NCBI GenBank assembly: GCA_963739975.1
Contig: CAVUCK010000025.1
Span: forward strand, 310,001 to 374,000
Source: JALZMG01 sp963739975
GTDB taxonomy: Bacteria > Actinomycetota > Acidimicrobiia > Acidimicrobiales > Ilumatobacteraceae
Length of the DNA: 64,000 bases
Direction: 5' to 3'
A model generated the notes under the pieces. It was not told where the DNA came from, made no database searches, and saw nothing but the letters and a program-made list of their open reading frames with translations. The translations under genes and the position numbers were made by a program. This document shows, in pieces, positions 34,027 to 43,386 of this stretch. Numbering within the stretch: position 1 is the first letter of the stretch; each line of letters starts with the position of its first letter.

Positions 34027-34125
34027 TCCGACGGCCAGTTCCGGTCGTGCGCTCAAGTTTCCAGTATCACCCATGAACTGGCCGTCGGAATGGACCTGAC
34101 GTGGTCGGTTGCGACGGCCAGAACG
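33991..34125. repeat. 135-bp nested inverted repeat (CTGGCCGTCG family)
   Basis: The outer arms are perfect over 26 bases (33991-34016 and 34100-34125, TTCTGGCCGTCGCAACC...). The inner arms are perfect over 16 bases (34025-34040 and 34076-34091). A 35-base centre holds a GATACT box on the minus strand. It separates dinB from the alkA-like gene. Shorter relatives lie at 48617 and 62019. Confidence 0.85.
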
Positions 34126-34126
34126 T

Positions 34127-35152
34127 CTACTCGAGGACGACGCGGACGCCGAGCAGGCGGACCGGACGGTCGAGGTCGAAGCGGGCCAGCACCTTCCGGG
34201 CGCCGGCGACGACGTCGTCGACGTCGATCGTGGGTTCTGGGAGCTTGCTGATCTTCGTGCGGGTGAAGAACGTCGCCGTCCGCACCTTGACTGCGACGTG
34301 AGTGACCCGCCGCCCGTCGGCGACCACGGCCTCGGTCACGGCCGTTGCCAGCCGGTCCACGTGGTTGCGGATCTCGGCCGGATCCGTGACGTCGCGCACG
34401 AACGTCTCCTCCTGGCTGCGGCCCCGCGCCACGTGCGCCGCGCCGGAGACCGGGGCATCGTCGCCACCGAGCCCGAGCACCTTGAGGTGCGGACCGATGG
34501 TCGGTCCGAACGCCGCCGCCAGCGTGTCCTTGTCAGCGCGGGCCAGCTCCACGACCGTGTGGATGCCGAGATCGGCCAGTCGGCGTTCGGTGCGGCCACC
34601 GATGCCCCACAGCGTGGTGACGGGGCGGTGCCCCATCGTCGGGATCCACTCCTTGCGGGTGAGCTGGGCGATGCCGCCCGGCTTGGCGAACCCGGTGGCC
34701 GTCTTGGCCTGCAGCTTCGTCTCGCCGATGCCCACGGCGCAGGTCAGACCGGTCTCGGTGTGCACCGCCGTCCGGAGGTCGGCGGCGAACCGCTGCGGGT
34801 CGTCGGTGCGCGCACCGACGAACGCCTCGTCCCACCCCCATACCTCGACGACGGCGCCGGGTTGGGCGCGCAACGTCGCCATGACCTGTTCCGAGGCGGC
34901 GTCGTAGGCGGCGCGGTCGGACGGCAGGAACACGGCGTCGGGGCACCGACGGGCCGCTGTCGACAGCGGCATCCCGGACCGCACCCCGAACGCCCGGGCC
35001 TCGTACGACGCCGTCGCCACGACCTGCCGGGGCCGCTGCGGGTTGCCGTCACCGCCGACGACGACCGGACGGCCGGCCAGATCGGGACGTCGGAGCACCT
35101 CGACGGCGGCCAGGAACTGGTCGAGGTCGACGTGCAGGATCCAGCTCGTCAG
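34127..35152 (-). CDS. dinB: DNA polymerase IV (Y-family translesion polymerase)
   Basis: Y-family polymerase: RPVVVGGDGNPQRPRQVVATASYEARAFGVRSGM, VEVWGWDEAF (where Y polymerases have S-x-D-E), TGLTCAVGIGETKLQAKTA and LWGIGGRT. The first ATG/GTG of the open frame (GTG 35098) would omit the first catalytic Asp. Reading upstream gives ILHVDLDQFLAAVE, the universal N-terminus, reached from a CTG at 35152 that overlaps the stop of the aldo/keto reductase gene (CTGA). Either CTG is used as a start or an ATG was changed. The second acidic motif reads Trp-Asp-Glu rather than Ser-Leu-Asp-Glu, still keeping the acidic pair. Confidence 0.82.
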   Translation of the reverse strand: MTSWILHVDLDQFLAAVEVLRRPDLAGRPVVVGGDGNPQRPRQVVATASYEARAFGVRSGMPLSTAARRCPDAVFLPSDRAAYDAASEQVMATLRAQPGAVVEVWGWDEAFVGARTDDPQRFAADLRTAVHTETGLTCAVGIGETKLQAKTATGFAKPGGIAQLTRKEWIPTMGHRPVTTLWGIGGRTERRLADLGIHTVVELARADKDTLAAAFGPTIGPHLKVLGLGGDDAPVSGAAHVARGRSQEETFVRDVTDPAEIRNHVDRLATAVTEAVVADGRRVTHVAVKVRTATFFTRTKISKLPEPTIDVDDVVAGARKVLARFDLDRPVRLLGVRVVLE

Positions 35153-36039
35153 ATCCTCTCCAGGGCATCCCCGTCGAACAGCGGCGTGATGTCGAACGCA
35201 TCGGCGTCGGCGGCCAGCTCGTCGTCCGTCGGCGCGTCGAGTGGTCCGGTCGCCGCGTCGATGATCGGCGCCAGCAGCGTGGCATCGCTCGTGGTGTTGA
35301 GGAAGCGCTGCTCGTCGTCCAGCACGAATCGCACTGCCCGGCCGATCGCCGCCGGGTCACGCAGCGGTTCGTACCAGCTGAACCGCTGCGCCGGAGCGTC
35401 GTCCTGCCAGCGCCGGCGGGCGATCGACTTGATGGTCTGCACGGCGACCTGCTGGTCGGCGCAGCGCTCCAGCAGCAGCTCGACGTCGGCGGCGTAGCCC
35501 GGGTCCTGCAGCAACGACCAGTTGTACGGCAGCAGCACGGCGTCGAAGGGAAAGCGCTCCAGCGAGGCGAGGTGCATGTGGGCGATGCGCGTGCCGTGAC
35601 CCGTCACGCCGATGAACCGCACGAGCCCCTCGTCGCGAGCCCGCGCCAGTGCCTCGACGGCACCGCCCGGACCGTGGGCGACGTGCCACTCGTCCTCCTC
35701 GACCAGGTTGTGCAACTGGATCATGTCGACCTGGTCGACGGCCATGCGCTGCAGTGAGCGCTCCAGCTCGGACCGCGCCGCGTCGCCCGACCGCTCGCCG
35801 GTCTTGGTGGCCAGGAAGACGGACGCCCGATGTTCCGCCAGCCACGGCTGCAGCCGGTCCTCGGACGCGCCGTACGAGGCGGCGGTGTCGATGTGGTTGA
35901 TGCCCCACTCGGCGACCTGGGCCATCGTCGTGTCGGAACGCTCCTGGCTCATCCCGCCGAGCGCGGCGGCCCCGAAGATCACCCGGGTCGACTCGTGTCC
36001 CGTCCGCCCGAACGGTCTGGTGGGCAGCTGTCGGTCCAT
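35149..36039 (-). CDS. Aldo/keto reductase
   Basis: 296 residues, TIM-barrel NAD(P)H oxidoreductase: GRTGHESTRVIFGAAALGG, GINHIDTAASYGASEDRL (catalytic Asp and Tyr), VFLATKTGERS (catalytic Lys) and MIQLHNLVEED (catalytic His). It reduces aldehydes or ketones; substrate unknown. ATG 36039 is preceded 7 bases upstream by TACGGT (leaderless). Its stop overlaps the CTG from which dinB appears to begin, so dinB and the alkA-like gene may share its transcript. Confidence 0.87.
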   Translation of the reverse strand: MDRQLPTRPFGRTGHESTRVIFGAAALGGMSQERSDTTMAQVAEWGINHIDTAASYGASEDRLQPWLAEHRASVFLATKTGERSGDAARSELERSLQRMAVDQVDMIQLHNLVEEDEWHVAHGPGGAVEALARARDEGLVRFIGVTGHGTRIAHMHLASLERFPFDAVLLPYNWSLLQDPGYAADVELLLERCADQQVAVQTIKSIARRRWQDDAPAQRFSWYEPLRDPAAIGRAVRFVLDDEQRFLNTTSDATLLAPIIDAATGPLDAPTDDELAADADAFDITPLFDGDALERI

Positions 36040-36046
36040 ATGGCCG

Positions 36047-36052
36047 ACCGTA
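36047..36052 (-). promoter_or_regulatory. -10 box (TACGGT), leaderless aldo/keto reductase
   Basis: It lies 7 bases before ATG 36039. Confidence 0.5.
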
Positions 36053-36073
36053 CACGCACCGGGCCGCTCGCTT

Positions 36074-36145
36074 TCTGGGCGCGGACGTTCCCATGATCGA
36101 GAACCTCCGCGCCCAGATGACGCCTTGAGAAGGTCCGCGCCCAGA
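36074..36145. terminator. Hairpin with 12-bp perfect arms plus a third half-copy
   Basis: TCTGGGCGCGGA (36074-36085) pairs with TCCGCGCCCAGA (36106-36117), with further GTTC/GAAC pairing inside. A second right half-copy follows at 36134-36145. It lies just beyond the stop of the ABC importer operon and probably terminates it; it belongs to the same family as 3833-3903. Confidence 0.6.
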
Positions 36146-36158
36146 TAGGGCCCGGTTC

Positions 36159-37220
36159 CTACTCGGCGATGTCGGCGGCGGCGTCCTCGAGGGGTTGGGT
36201 CTTGATGTCGACGGCGACCAGCGAGTGCTCCACGGGGTGGTGGCAGGCGAGGTAGTGCCCGGGCGCCCACTCCCGCAGTTCGGGCTCGGTCGTCGTGCAG
36301 TCCTCCTGGGCGTTCGGGCAGCGCGGGTGGAACCGGCAGCCCGACGGTGGCAGCACCGGCGACGGGGGCTCGCCGACGACTTCGACCTTCGTCGTGGTGT
36401 GCTCGGGATCGGGCACCGGGATCGACGCCAAGCAGCACGTTCGTGTACGGATGGCCAGGCTTGGCGTACAGGTCGTCGCTCGGCGCGACCTCGCACAGCT
36501 TGCCGAGGTACATCACGGCGACGCGGTCGCTGACGTTCTTGACCACCGCCAGGTCGTGGGCGATGAAGATCATGGTCAGCCCGTGACGGCCCTTGAGGTC
36601 CTCGAGCAGGTTGAGCACCTGGGCCTGCACGCTGACGTCGAGCGCCGACACCGGCTCGTCGCAGATGATCAGGCTCGGGTCGAGGACGAGGGAGCGGGCG
36701 ATCGAGATGCGCTGGCACTGGCCTCCCGAGAACTGGTGGGCCTGGCTCTCGGCGGCGCGGGTCGGGGTCGATGCCGACCTCTTCCAGCGTCTTGTCGACG
36801 AGTGTCGACCGGTCCTGGCCTGAGCCGCGCTTCCAGATCGTCAGCGGCTCCATCACGATGTCGCGCACCTTGCGCCGCGGGTTGAGCGACGAGATCGGGT
36901 CCTGGAAGATCATCTGCATCCGGGTGCGCGCCTCGCGCATGTCGTTGCGGGACATCGTCGTGAGGCTTCTTGCCCTCGAACTCGACGGTGCCCCCGTTCG
37001 GCCGGGGGAGCTGCATGATCGCCCGGCCGGTCGTGCTCTTGCCGCACCCGGACTCGCCGACGAGGCCGAGCGTTTCGCCGCGCCGGACGTCGAGGCTGAT
37101 GCCGGACACCGCGTTGACGACCAGCCCCGTGCGGCCAACGGGGAACTCGACGACCAGATCCTCGACGCGCAGCAGCACGTCGTCGGTGTCGCGGAGGTGA
37201 ACCTTCCCCGTGCCGGCCAT
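36159..37220 (-). CDS. Peptide-type ABC transporter ATPase 2 (OppF/DppF-like, three frameshifts)
   Basis: Reassembled across frames, the protein reads VEDLVVEFPVGR, Walker A GESGCGKSTTG, Q-loop FQDPISSLNPR, then Walker B and D-loop ICDEPVSALDVSVQAQ, H-loop FIAHDLAVV, and the oligopeptide C-terminal block GCRFHPRCPNAQEDC. The frame changes near 36965, 36765 and 36430; the ABC signature falls at the second break. Similarity persists throughout, so the breaks look like sequence errors, though three in 1 kb is high. ATG 37220 overlaps the stop of the other ATPase gene (TGATG). It powers import with the partner ATPase and two permeases upstream. Confidence 0.75.
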
Positions 37221-38383
37221 CAGGACACGTCCTCGAACGACTTGACGTCAGACGGTGGCACCCGCCGGGGCACCGACGGGGACTGGTCGCCTCGTCGAGC
37301 TCCCGTCGTCGCTCGTGGTACTCGGGCGAGCCGACCGGGTACCAGCAGGCGTACAGGTGATCCGGGGTCTCGGCCGGGATCAGCGGCGGCGCCTCGTCGT
37401 GGCAGCGGTCCCGGGCGTAGCGGCAGCGGGGCGAGAACGGGCAGCCCTTGGGCGGGTTGACGAGGTCCGGCGGGCGGCCGGGGATGGTCGTGAGGCGGGA
37501 GTGCGACGGTTGCTCCAGCTTGGGGATGCTGGACATCAGCGCCTCGGTGTACGGCATCTTCATCCGGGCGAACAGCGTCGCCGTCGGCGCCTTCTCGACC
37601 AGCTTCCCGCCGTACATCACGGCGATCTCGTGGGTGTGCCCGGCGACCACGCCGAGGTCGTGGGTGACGAGGATCACCGACATGTTGCGATCCCGGCGCT
37701 GCTCCTCGATGAGGTCGAGGATCTGCGACTGCACGGTGACGTCGAGGGCGGTGGTCGGCTCGTCGGCGAACAGCAACGACGGCCCACAGGCCAGGGCGAT
37801 GGCGATCATCACCCGCTGGCGCATGCCGCCGGACAGCTCGTGCGGGTACTGGTCGAGCCGCCGGCCGGCCTCGGGGATGCGCACGTCCTTGAGCAGCCGC
37901 TCGGCCGTCGCCCGGGCGTCGGCCCTGCTCTCCTCGAGGTGGGTGCGCAACGGCTCGGCGATCTGCTTGCCGATCTTCATCAGCGGGTTCAGCGACGTCA
38001 TCGGGTCCTGGAAGATCATCGACATCTCCTGGCCCCAGATGTGGCGCATCTGCTGGGCTTGAGATCGATCATCTCCTGGCCGGCGAACTTGATCGAGCCG
38101 GTGCGCTCGACGTTGCGGGCCGTCAGGAGCCCCATGATCGTTCGGGAAAGCACCGTCTTGCCGGAGCCCGACTCGCCGACGATGCCGAGCGCCCTTCCCG
38201 GTCGAGCGTGAACGTGACTTGCTGGACCGCCCGCACCTTGCCCCGCGGCGTGTGGAACGACGTCGAGAAGTCGGTGACCTCGAGCAGCACGCCCGATTCG
38301 GGCCGACCGGCGGCTTGGGTCTGGCGCACACCCCGACCGAACCGAGCCCCCGACTCGGATGTCTCCTCGTCGTCACGGGTCAT
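37220..38383 (-). CDS. Peptide-type ABC transporter ATPase 1 (OppD/DppD-like, frameshifted)
   Basis: The N-terminus (LLEVTDFSTSFHTPRGKVRAVQQVTF) and the rest lie in different frames; breaks occur near 38190 (just before Walker A), near 38060 and near 37265. The intact middle shows Q-loop FQDPMTSLNPLMKIG, ABC signature YPHELSGGMRQRVMIA, Walker B LLFADEPTTALDVTVQSQ, H-loop VTHDLGVVAG, and the family C-terminus GCPFSPRCRYARDRC. Restoring the last frame gives an end whose stop overlaps the ATG of ATPase 2 (TGATG), strong support for that correction. Confidence 0.77.
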
Positions 38384-38386
38384 CGG

Positions 38387-39334
38387 TCATATCGTCGCCT
38401 CGCGAATGTCGAACCGGCGGGCGATGCGGTCGCCGATCAGGTTGAACGCCAGCACGGTCATGAACAACATCAGGCAGGGGAACAGCGTCGCCCACCAGGC
38501 TCGTTCGATGAACTCGCGGTTCTCGGCGATCATCAACCCCCACGATGCTTCGGGCGGTTGGACGCTGTAGCCGAGGAAGGCCAAGCCGGCCTCGGCGGCG
38601 AGGACGAGGGCCACGCCGTTGAACAGCACGGAGACGAGCACGGGCACGACGTTGGGGAAGATCTCGCGGAACAGCACCCGGGGCGTCTTGGCGCCCAGGC
38701 TGCGCGCCGCAAGCACGTACTCCCGCTGCGACAGGCTCAACGTCTGGGCTCGAACGATGCGCGAGATCGGCGCGATCGACAGCAGCCCGAACACGATGGC
38801 GATCGCCCAGGTGTTGCTGAGCCATTCGAAGCTGATGCCCAAGACCTCGACCTGGTTCTGGCGCAGCGCACGGAACCGACCGACCAGGACGATGGCGAGG
38901 ATGATCCCGGGAATGGCCAGCAGGACGTCGACGACGATCGAGATGCTCCGGTCGGCCCACCCGCGGCGGTAGCCGGCGAGCATCCCGAGGGCCGAGCCGA
39001 TGACGGCGCCGGCGACGATGCTGGCCGTGCTGATGATCAGCGAGATGCGGACGGCGTAGACGCAGCGGGCGAAGACATCCCGCCCGTTGCGGTCGCTCCC
39101 GAACCAGAAGTCGGCGCCCGGTCCGAAGCCGTAGTCCTCGGCGCCGTCGACGCTGGTGGTCGGAAGGCGCACGAACGGGAGGTAATCGGCGAAGACGGTG
39201 AGGAAGAGGATGAGGAGCAGCCACGCGCAGCCGAACCACAGGCCCAACGGCCACTTGCGGCGCAGCTTGACCGGCTCGGTGACGCTGACGGGAGCCAGCG
39301 TGGCCGCCGTCGCCGCGGGCGCAGCGTCAGTCAT
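38387..39334 (-). CDS. Peptide-type ABC transporter permease 2 (OppC/DppC-like)
   Basis: 315 residues, one N-terminal helix then a five-helix permease core. An N-terminal block GSDRNGRDVFARCVYAVRISL and the EAA loop SLGAKTPRVLFREIFPNVVP (ATPase contact) identify the OppC/DppC group; GYSVQPPEASWGLMIAENR is the usual late loop. The frame is intact. It lies 15 bases after permease 1 and 3 bases before ATPase 1. Confidence 0.88.
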   Translation of the reverse strand: MTDAAPAATAATLAPVSVTEPVKLRRKWPLGLWFGCAWLLLILFLTVFADYLPFVRLPTTSVDGAEDYGFGPGADFWFGSDRNGRDVFARCVYAVRISLIISTASIVAGAVIGSALGMLAGYRRGWADRSISIVVDVLLAIPGIILAIVLVGRFRALRQNQVEVLGISFEWLSNTWAIAIVFGLLSIAPISRIVRAQTLSLSQREYVLAARSLGAKTPRVLFREIFPNVVPVLVSVLFNGVALVLAAEAGLAFLGYSVQPPEASWGLMIAENREFIERAWWATLFPCLMLFMTVLAFNLIGDRIARRFDIREATI

Positions 39335-39349
39335 GAGCAGCGACTCCGT

Positions 39350-40330
39350 TCATCCGATGGACCGAGCCACGCGGATGCGGGGGTCGACGACGGAGTACAG
39401 CAGGTCGACGATGAAGTTGCACACCACGACGAAGACGACGAGGATCGCCGTGATCGCCTGGATGACGAGCAGGTCGTTCTGCTGGATGCCGAACAGCAGT
39501 CGCTCGCCGATGCCCTTCGGCCCGAAGAACGCTTCGATGACCACCGTGCCACCGATCAGCGCCGACATCGACAAGGCGACACTTGTCATCAGCGAGAGGA
39601 TCGAGTTGCGCAGGGCGTGCACCCACAACACGCGCCGCGGAGAGATTCCCTTCGACCGGGCCATGTTGATCGCGTCGCTCTGCAGCGTGAGGATCATGTC
39701 GGCCCGCAACAGCCGGAACCAGATCGTCCCCAGTCCGAGGCCGAGCACCAAGCCGGGGACGAAGAAGGTCTGGAAGTGGAGGACCGGGTCGTCCCACGGT
39801 GCCACATAGGTCGACCTGCCGACGGTCGGGAAGTTGAAGATCCACCAGTCGACGCGCACGACCAGGAGGAACAGCGCCAGCACGGCCACGACGATCGCCG
39901 GCATCGAGACCACGGCGAACGAGCCGATGCTGGCGACGCGATCGAAGAGCGCCGTCGCGCCGATAGGCGCTGTACACCCCCAGCGGCACGGCGATCAGCA
40001 GGCCGATCCCGATCGCCCAGCAGCGACGATGAACAACGTCGGTGGCATTCGTTGCTGGAACATCTCCAGGTTGTCCTGGCTGGCGATGTACGAACGCCCC
40101 CAGTTCCCGGTGACGATGTCCTTCAGCCAGTGGACGTACTGCACGGGCAGCGGGTCGTCCAGGTACGGGTAGTCCTCGTCGACCTGGTCGATCCGCTCCT
40201 GGCTCACGGTCCCGCCCGCGAGGTCGCGGGCGGGATCCGTCGAGCCGATCCTCGTCACCACCATGACCAGGAAGGTGGCCACGATGAAGACGATGACGAA
40301 CTGCAGCAGCCGCTGGCCGAGGTAGCGCAT
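39350..40330 (-). CDS. Peptide-type ABC transporter permease 1 (OppB/DppB-like, two frameshifts)
   Basis: The N-terminus MRYLGQRLLQFVIVFIVATFLVM and GNWGRSYIASQDNLEMFQQRMPPTLFI are typical of OppB. The frame breaks near 40020 and again near 39965 (the segment IGIGLLIAVPLGVYSAYRR lies in a third frame), then continues with MPAIVVAVLALFLLVV and the EAA loop ARSKGISPRRVLWVHALRNSI. Joined, the length (about 326) is normal for the family. It pairs with permease 2 to form the membrane channel. Confidence 0.78.
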
Positions 40331-40348
40331 GCGAGGTGCGGAAGCCGA

Positions 40349-42352
40349 TCAGTTGGTGCGGTACACCGACGCCAGCCAGACCTGACCGGGGAACCCGGCG
40401 CCGTCCTGGAGGAACCCGCCGTCGGGCAGCGGGTCGCGACCGATGTTCTGCACGCCAGGCTGCATGTGGATGCCCCACTGCGTCTGGATCAGCGGCAGGA
40501 TCCAGCACTCGCGGGCGAACTGGCGGTTGATCTCCTGAGCCAGCTCCACGCGGTCGGCTTCGTCCTCGGTCTGGCGGACCTGGTCGAGCAGGTCGTTGAT
40601 CACCGGATCGTTGAGCCGCCCGAAGTTCAGCGACAGCGCGCCGTCGGCCGTTTCGGCTCCGAAGGCATCGGAGGCGAAGCCGTGCCACCAGTGCGTCTGT
40701 TGCTCGGCGTACAGCCCGGCGTGGTTGCGCCAGCCGAAGGCGAAGAACTCGGGCGAGCCGAGCAGGGCGTTGGTGATGATCACCGACTGCTCGATCGTCC
40801 CGATGGTCACGTCGACGCCGATCGCGCCCCACGCCTGCTGCAGGTAGTCGGCCAACGCCCGGTTCGTGCCGGTCGGCACGGTCGAGTAGTTGATCGTCAG
40901 GGGACCGTTGGCCGCCTCGTACGCCTCGATGGCCGCCGCCGCGGCGTCGACATCGGTCGGCAACGCGCCGTTGTCCTCGAGGAAGCCATCCTGACCCGGC
41001 GTGAACGGACCGTTCGACGGCAGGGCGTAGCCGCTGTAGATCGTGTTGATCAGGTCCTGCTTGTCGATCGCCTGGTTCAGGGCGCAGCGCACCTCGCGGC
41101 TCTGGAACTGCGGCTGGGTCAGGTGGAACATGATGTAGCCGGTCTCGGTCTGCACGTTCTGCAGCAGGGTCGTGACGTCGGCGTTCTCGCTGAGCGGCCC
41201 GACCACGCTGGGATCGGAGGTGGCGATCAGGTCGACGTCACCCGACAGCAGGGCCTGGGAGCGGACCTGGCTGTCGACGATGACCCGGAACTCGATCTCG
41301 TCGAGGTACGGCAGCTGGTTTCCTGCCTCGTCGGTGCGCCAGTAGTTCTCGTTGCGCGTGACCAGCATGCGGTCGCCCGGGAAGTACTCCTGGACGACGA
41401 AGGGGCCGGTCCCGACGGGCTGGGTGGCCAGGTTGGGGTCGCCGTCGACGGCGGCCAGCCAAGTCGGCGAGGCGATGAACCCGGCCTGGGCGGTGAGGTA
41501 GTACGGGAACAGGTACCACGACACGGGCTCGTTGATGTCGCCGTTCTTGCCCATCGCGATGGTGAACGTGTAGTCGTCGAGCTTCTCGGTGACGAGCGTG
41601 CCGTCGGCGTTCTTGGCCGTGTCCTTCAAGGCGCCGGAGACCAGGATGCCGCCGAAGGTGCGGTTGAGGTTGTCGATCACGGCGTCGGCGTTGAGGGGTG
41701 TCCCGTCGTGGAACGAGATCCCTTCGCGCACCTTGATCGTCCAGACGGTGGCGTCCTCGTTGGGCTCGATGCTCTCGCCGAGCATGCCCTGGATCTCGAG
41801 GTTCTGGTCGACCGAGAAGAGGGGCTCGATGAACGAGCGGATGCGCATCTGGCAGTACGAGTCGCACTGCACGCTCTCCGGTGTCCATGGTGCTCCGACC
41901 TCGGCCTCGCCAGCGATGACCAAGCGTCCGCCGACGACGGGGTCGCCCTCGGGTGGCGGCAGCGTCTCCTGGACGACGACGTCGGCCGGCGGGCTGTCCT
42001 CGGAGGTCGTCTCGGTGGTGCCGTCGGTGGTCTCCTCCGTGGTCTCCTCGGTCGTCCCCTCCTCCGGCGTCGTGGCGTCGGTCGCCTCGGTCGTCTCCTC
42101 GGGGGTGGTGCCGTCGTCCGGCGTGGTCTCGTCCCCGCCCGCCGTCGTCGTGGTCGCCGCGCCGGCTGCGGTCGGCGGCGTGCCGAGCGAGGTCGGTCCC
42201 GATGTCTCGCCGCCGCTGACCGCGGCGTCGTCCTTCTTGTCCGAGCAGGCGGCGGCGACGAGGCCGAGGCTGAGCACGACGGCTCCCGCCTTGGTCCACC
42301 GCTGCCGGTTGGCTGATCGTGCTGTGCGCACCTGTCCCCCTTGTGTCGTCAT
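40349..42352 (-). CDS. Peptide-type ABC transporter substrate-binding lipoprotein
   Basis: Family 5 (OppA/DppA/NikA) binding protein of 667 residues. A signal peptide ends in the lipobox LVAAACS; residues ~40-120 form a Thr/Glu-rich linker (repeats of TTEETTE type) that should hold the binding domain off the membrane. Family blocks follow: RIRSFIEPLF, WTIKVREGISFHDGTPLNADAVI, QPVGTGPFVVQEYFPGD, and CALNQAIDKQDLI. It captures a peptide or other oligomeric ligand for the four downstream genes. The intact frame contrasts with the permease and ATPases. A TAACGT box lies about 30 bases before the ATG, so it has a short leader. Confidence 0.87.
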   Translation of the reverse strand: MTTQGGQVRTARSANRQRWTKAGAVVLSLGLVAAACSDKKDDAAVSGGETSGPTSLGTPPTAAGAATTTTAGGDETTPDDGTTPEETTEATDATTPEEGTTEETTEETTDGTTETTSEDSPPADVVVQETLPPPEGDPVVGGRLVIAGEAEVGAPWTPESVQCDSYCQMRIRSFIEPLFSVDQNLEIQGMLGESIEPNEDATVWTIKVREGISFHDGTPLNADAVIDNLNRTFGGILVSGALKDTAKNADGTLVTEKLDDYTFTIAMGKNGDINEPVSWYLFPYYLTAQAGFIASPTWLAAVDGDPNLATQPVGTGPFVVQEYFPGDRMLVTRNENYWRTDEAGNQLPYLDEIEFRVIVDSQVRSQALLSGDVDLIATSDPSVVGPLSENADVTTLLQNVQTETGYIMFHLTQPQFQSREVRCALNQAIDKQDLINTIYSGYALPSNGPFTPGQDGFLEDNGALPTDVDAAAAAIEAYEAANGPLTINYSTVPTGTNRALADYLQQAWGAIGVDVTIGTIEQSVIITNALLGSPEFFAFGWRNHAGLYAEQQTHWWHGFASDAFGAETADGALSLNFGRLNDPVINDLLDQVRQTEDEADRVELAQEINRQFARECWILPLIQTQWGIHMQPGVQNIGRDPLPDGGFLQDGAGFPGQVWLASVYRTN

Positions 42353-42478
42353 CGGTTCGTCCCGATCGGTCCGCCGGACCGAACGTTAGGTCCCCGCGAG
42401 TCGTGACGCCGGTCACGACCGAGCCGATGGTAGCCATGCCCCGCGGGCGGCCGGGAAATCGGCCGACGACGACGCAGC

Positions 42479-42484
42479 TACCTT
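42479..42484 (+). promoter_or_regulatory. -10 box (TACCTT), leaderless ppk2
   Basis: It lies 7 bases before ATG 42492. Confidence 0.5.
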
Positions 42485-42491
42485 CGTCGCC

Positions 42492-43294
42492 ATGGTCGAG
42501 GTGGACGCCATGCGCGTCGAGCAGCCGCTCGATCTGTCCGCATCACGACACGTCCGAGACGTTCGGCTGGGACAAGGCGGAGGCCAAGGAGGCGCTCGGC
42601 CCGGAGCTCGAGCAGTTGGCCGAGTTGCAGAAGCGACTGTTCGCCCAACGTCGCCAGGCGGTGCTCGTGGTGCTCCAGGCAATGGACGCCGCCGGCAAGG
42701 ACGGCGTCATCCGCTCGGTGTTCACGGGCATCAACCCGGCCGGCGTTGCGGTGCACAGCTTCGGCGTCCCGAGCGAGGAAGAGGCCGAGCACGACTTCCT
42801 GTGGCGGGTCCACCAGGCGTGCCCGCGGCGGGGCACCATCGGCGTGTTCAACCGCAGCCACTACGAGGACGTGCTCGTGGTGCGGGTCAAGGAGCTGGCG
42901 CCGCCCGAACGCTGGCAGGCGCGCTACGAGCTGATCCGCCGCTTCGAGGCCGGGCTGGTCGCCGAGGACACGGCGATCGTCAAGCTGTTCCTGCACGTCT
43001 CGGCCGACGAGCAGCGCCGAGCGGCTGCAGGACCGCATCGACTCGCCCGACGAGCGGTGGAAGTTCCGCCTCGGTGACCTCGACGACCGCGCCCGCTGGG
43101 ACGACTTCATGGCCGCCTATCACGACGCGCTGGAGCGCACCTCCACAAACGACGCGCCGTGGTACGTCGTGCCCGGCGACCGCAAATGGGTCCGCAACCT
43201 CGCCGTGGCCAAGATCCTGCGCCACCACCTGACCGCACTCGACCCGCAGTACCCGGAGCCCGACGACGACCTCGAGGGCGTCGTCGTCCCGTAG
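42492..43294 (+). CDS. ppk2: Polyphosphate kinase 2 family protein (two frameshifts)
   Basis: PPK2 P-loop kinase that transfers phosphate between polyphosphate and nucleotides. Walker A is in LQAMDAAGKDGVIRS, with the family blocks FGVPSEEEAEHDFLWRVHQ, GVFNRSHYEDVLVVRV and, after the second break, DRIDSPDERWKFRLGDLDDR and APWYVVPGDRKWVRNLAVAK. The N-terminal 16 residues (from ATG 42492) and the body are in different frames (break near 42540), and the C-terminus changes frame near 43020. About 267 residues when joined, normal for single-domain PPK2. Whether it favours AMP, ADP or GDP cannot be told. Confidence 0.82.
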
Positions 43295-43300
43295 ACCACC

Positions 43301-43365
43301 CATCCGAGTGTTTCCGTGCATCCGAGTGTTTCGTGAGGGGAAGCCCCTCACGAAACACTCGGATG
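43301..43365. repeat. Palindromic repeat (CATCCGAGTGTTT family), 22-bp perfect arms
   Basis: Left arm 43319-43340, three-base loop, right arm 43344-43365; an extra direct copy of CATCCGAGTGTTTC lies at 43301. The right arm runs straight into GGTTCGTACACT, the promoter of the next gene. The same palindrome plus GGTTCGTACGCT occurs at 57348-57443. Confidence 0.8.
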
Positions 43366-43373
43366 ACGGTTCG

Positions 43374-43379
43374 TACACT
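43374..43379 (+). promoter_or_regulatory. -10 box (TACACT), leaderless molybdoenzyme operon
   Basis: It lies 7 bases before GTG 43387 and just downstream of the palindromic repeat. Confidence 0.5.
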
Positions 43380-43386
43380 TCGGCCG

